A stretch of DNA of 64,000 bases. Source: Jiulongibacter sediminis (GTDB lineage: Bacteria; Bacteroidota; Bacteroidia; Cytophagales; Spirosomataceae). Location of the stretch: positions 62,001-126,000 of the forward strand of contig NZ_LGTQ01000006.1 of the NCBI RefSeq assembly GCF_001306455.1, written 5' to 3'. Of the stretch, positions 62,427-64,000 are shown piece after piece; within the stretch, counting starts at the first letter, position 1; each line of letters starts with the position of its first letter. The position numbers and the translations under genes were made by a program. The notes beneath the pieces are model-generated. The model saw nothing but the letters and a program-made list of their open reading frames with translations. It did no database searches and was not told the DNA's origin.

Positions 62427-63040
62427 TGGAAGACGAGTTTAGAGAAGAGGTGACCGCATTGGCGGCACAAAAGCTAAAAAACCACACCGAAAACCCAATC
62501 GTATTTTACGGAAGCAGCTCGTTCAGGCTGTGGGAAACCTTGCAACAGGATATACCGGAGCTGACCTGTCTTAATCTTGCCTTTGGGGGTTCTCAAATCA
62601 TTCATTGTATCAAATACTACGAGGAGCTGTTGGGCAAAACCCAGCCTCAGAAAATCATGTTTTACTGCGGAGATAACGACATCGCCGAAGATATCGCTCC
62701 TGAAGAAATCCTGATGCGATTCCAATCTTTCCTTGAGAAAGTTGACCGGCAGTTTCCTGAAGTTCCGCTTACCTTTCTGAGTATCAAACCCAGTCCTATC
62801 AGGGCAGAAAAGCTGGATGTTATTCAACGAACAAATCAACTAACTGAAGCTTTTTTAAGAGACAAGCCACTACGGTACTTTTTGGATATCCATAACCCAA
62901 TGCTGGAAAATACAGCGGTTCGCCCTGAACTTTTCACAGAAGACGAGCTGCATATGAATGAGCAGGGTTACAGCATCTGGGCAAGCATTGTCAGAGAGCA
63001 TTTGGGTCTTGAGGCACCTGATTTGGTAGAGAATAACTAA
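62426..63040 (+). CDS. SGNH/GDSL-type hydrolase
   Basis: A 204-residue cytoplasmic SGNH hydrolase. Block I is VFYGSSSFRLW (nucleophile Ser), block II has the LAFGGSQ Gly, block III is CGDNDIAED (Asn), and block V is DELHMNEQGY (Asp and His). It is close to the acetylhydrolase/lysophospholipase-like SGNH group. Starts at the ATG overlapping the fusion gene's stop; a longer frame 9 codons upstream is possible. Coupled to an acyltransferase-type protein, it could trim or exchange acyl groups on lipids. Confidence 0.88.
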   Translation: MEDEFREEVTALAAQKLKNHTENPIVFYGSSSFRLWETLQQDIPELTCLNLAFGGSQIIHCIKYYEELLGKTQPQKIMFYCGDNDIAEDIAPEEILMRFQSFLEKVDRQFPEVPLTFLSIKPSPIRAEKLDVIQRTNQLTEAFLRDKPLRYFLDIHNPMLENTAVRPELFTEDELHMNEQGYSIWASIVREHLGLEAPDLVENN

Positions 63041-63052
63041 TTTAGGCGGGCA

Positions 63053-63763
63053 ATGTCTATCTCAACCAAACAACTCACCAAGGCCTACGGTAGCCAGAAG
63101 GCTATCGATGCCATTTCTTTCGATATTCCGAAAGGACAAATCATCGGTTTTTTAGGCCCCAATGGTGCGGGAAAAAGCACCACGATGAAGATTCTGACCG
63201 GCTATATTCAGGCCACAGAAGGTGAAGCTTTCATCAATGGTTTTGATGTTTCTAAAGAACCAATAGCCGTCAAAAACAGCATTGGTTACCTGCCGGAGCA
63301 TAATCCACTTTATCTGGAGATGTATGTCAAAGAATTCCTCGAATTTGCGGGTTCTTTACATGGTTTACGAGGTAAAACACTCAAAAACAGAGTAGCCGAG
63401 GTCATTGAATTGGTCGGTTTAGACAGAGAGCAGCACAAAAAAATTGAACAATTGTCAAAAGGCTATCGCCAACGTGTCGGCTTGGCTCAGGCTCTTATTC
63501 ATGAGCCCGAAGTACTGATTCTCGATGAACCGACAACTGGTCTTGATCCGAATCAACTGGTGGAAATCAGAAATCTGATCAAAGAGGCCGGCAAAAACAA
63601 AACAGTGATTTTGAGTACTCATATCATGCAGGAGGTGGAATCGATTTGCGAAAGAGCCATCATCATCAATCGCGGAAAAATAGTAGCTGATCAAAGTTTG
63701 GCCGAGCTCAAAGCTTCCGGACAAAGTATGGAAGAGGTCTTCAGGAGTCTGACGGGAAACTGA
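63053..63763 (+). CDS. gldA: GldA-like ABC transporter ATPase, short form
   Basis: A 236-residue ATPase. Walker A GPNGAGKST, signature LSKGYRQRVG, Walker B LILDEPTTGLDP, H-loop LSTHIMQEV. The IGYLPEHNPLYLEMYVKEFLEFAGSLHGL segment is characteristic of GldA, the ATPase of the GldAFG complex linked to gliding and polysaccharide/ABC export in Bacteroidota. It is about 60 residues shorter than typical GldA (about 300), lacking most of the region between Ala207 and the closing MEEVFRSLTG. The GldF/GldG permeases are not in the window. TGATG overlap with the next gene. Confidence 0.82.
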   Translation: MSISTKQLTKAYGSQKAIDAISFDIPKGQIIGFLGPNGAGKSTTMKILTGYIQATEGEAFINGFDVSKEPIAVKNSIGYLPEHNPLYLEMYVKEFLEFAGSLHGLRGKTLKNRVAEVIELVGLDREQHKKIEQLSKGYRQRVGLAQALIHEPEVLILDEPTTGLDPNQLVEIRNLIKEAGKNKTVILSTHIMQEVESICERAIIINRGKIVADQSLAELKASGQSMEEVFRSLTGN

Positions 63764-64000
63764 TGATTGAAATCAGGAATGTACATATTGACCGATACAT
63801 CTCACCTCTACGTGAAGGTGGTTCATTACCGGCCATTGTGGAGGCCGACGACGGATTTTTATATGCCCTGAAATTCAAAGGGGCAGGACAAGGCACTAAA
63901 GCTCTGATCGCCGATCTGATCGGAGCCGAACTGGCCCGGCTGGCTGGCTTGAAAGTGCCGGAGGTGGTTTTCGGCTACCTGCCCGATGGCTATGGCCGCA
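63763..64000 (+). CDS. HipA-like kinase, partial at window end
   Basis: The first 79 codons, running off the window. The start MIEIRNVHIDRYISPLREGGSLPAIVEADD, then FLYALKFKGAGQGTKALIADLIGAELARLAGLKVPEVVF, matches the HipA_2 family of HipA-like kinases. The ATP-binding lysine should be in YALKFKG. HipA proteins phosphorylate tRNA synthetases or other targets. It starts inside the TGATG overlap with the GldA-like gene, so the two are coupled, an unexpected pairing. No HipB-like partner is visible. Confidence 0.7.
   Translation, partial: MIEIRNVHIDRYISPLREGGSLPAIVEADDGFLYALKFKGAGQGTKALIADLIGAELARLAGLKVPEVVFGYLPDGYGR

Noticed and set aside
1-64000. tRNA or rRNA genes
   Set aside because: The intergenic gaps were read on both strands and none shows a cloverleaf or rRNA-like sequence; no covariance-model scan was possible here.

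Overview
The window looks like chromosome of a Bacteroidota member, most likely order Cytophagales and probably free-living. The pointers are a SusC/SusD pair beside an AraC regulator, TAnnTTTG promoter -7 boxes in place of E. coli-type -10 boxes, almost no Shine-Dalgarno sequences, HisKA_2/LytTR signalling, a CHAT protein, lipoproteins with acidic residues after the lipobox Cys, and a GldA-like ATPase. I see no rRNA, tRNA, CRISPR array, insertion sequence or prophage. The assignment rests on recognised families and motifs; no database search was run.

Layout. 0-5 kb: an SxtJ-type membrane protein, a lone xylose isomerase (xylA), an aquaglyceroporin (glpF), purB, and an HTH-Fic protein. 5.2-11.2 kb: a 590-bp AT-rich non-coding stretch with inverted repeats, then a nitrate-type uptake operon (outer-membrane porin, lipoprotein NrtA, permease NrtB, two ATPases). 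11.2-16.5 kb: psd, a large membrane/TPR protein, a LolD/MacB-type ATPase, a DUF2911 protein and a small secreted protein. 16.9-23.4 kb: a TPR sensor kinase with its LytTR response regulator, then a receiver-less LytTR protein whose stop overlaps the start of a 1143-residue secreted LamG protein. 23.4-26.8 kb: an exported M24 peptidase and metG.

27-33 kb is the most intriguing part. An ECF-type sigma factor and a single-pass TPR protein (likely anti-sigma) converge, with overlapping stop codons, on an operon encoding a lipoprotein and an exported, tail-anchored TPR-CHAT protease homologue. A divergent PepSY-like lipoprotein with an Asp/Asn-rich repeat tail lies next door. The parts resemble those of the Craspase (Csx29/Csx30/RpoE) circuit but without CRISPR, and the predicted topology suggests an envelope-stress proteolysis pathway.

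33.1-38 kb is a minus-strand cluster of small adaptive genes: two ArsR-SRPBCC modules, two DinB proteins, GNAT, an AlkB-like oxygenase and a methyltransferase. Each ArsR module has its own palindromic operator type. 38-43 kb: a GH95 fucosidase homologue, a conserved small protein, DUF1080 and DUF5009 proteins. 43-52.2 kb: AraC regulator, SusC, SusD, an exported RraA-type aldolase, a Tat-type enolase-superfamily dehydratase and a BASS symporter, which together look like a sugar-acid utilisation locus that may work in the periplasm.

52.3-64 kb: a holin-like membrane protein, priA (TTG start), an EamA transporter, a secreted SASA-type carbohydrate esterase sharing its C-terminal domain with the LamG protein, a long acyl-CoA dehydrogenase with two operator palindromes, a cyclic-nucleotide-binding/PlsC fusion coupled to an SGNH hydrolase, a short GldA-like ATPase, and the start of a HipA-like kinase cut by the window end.
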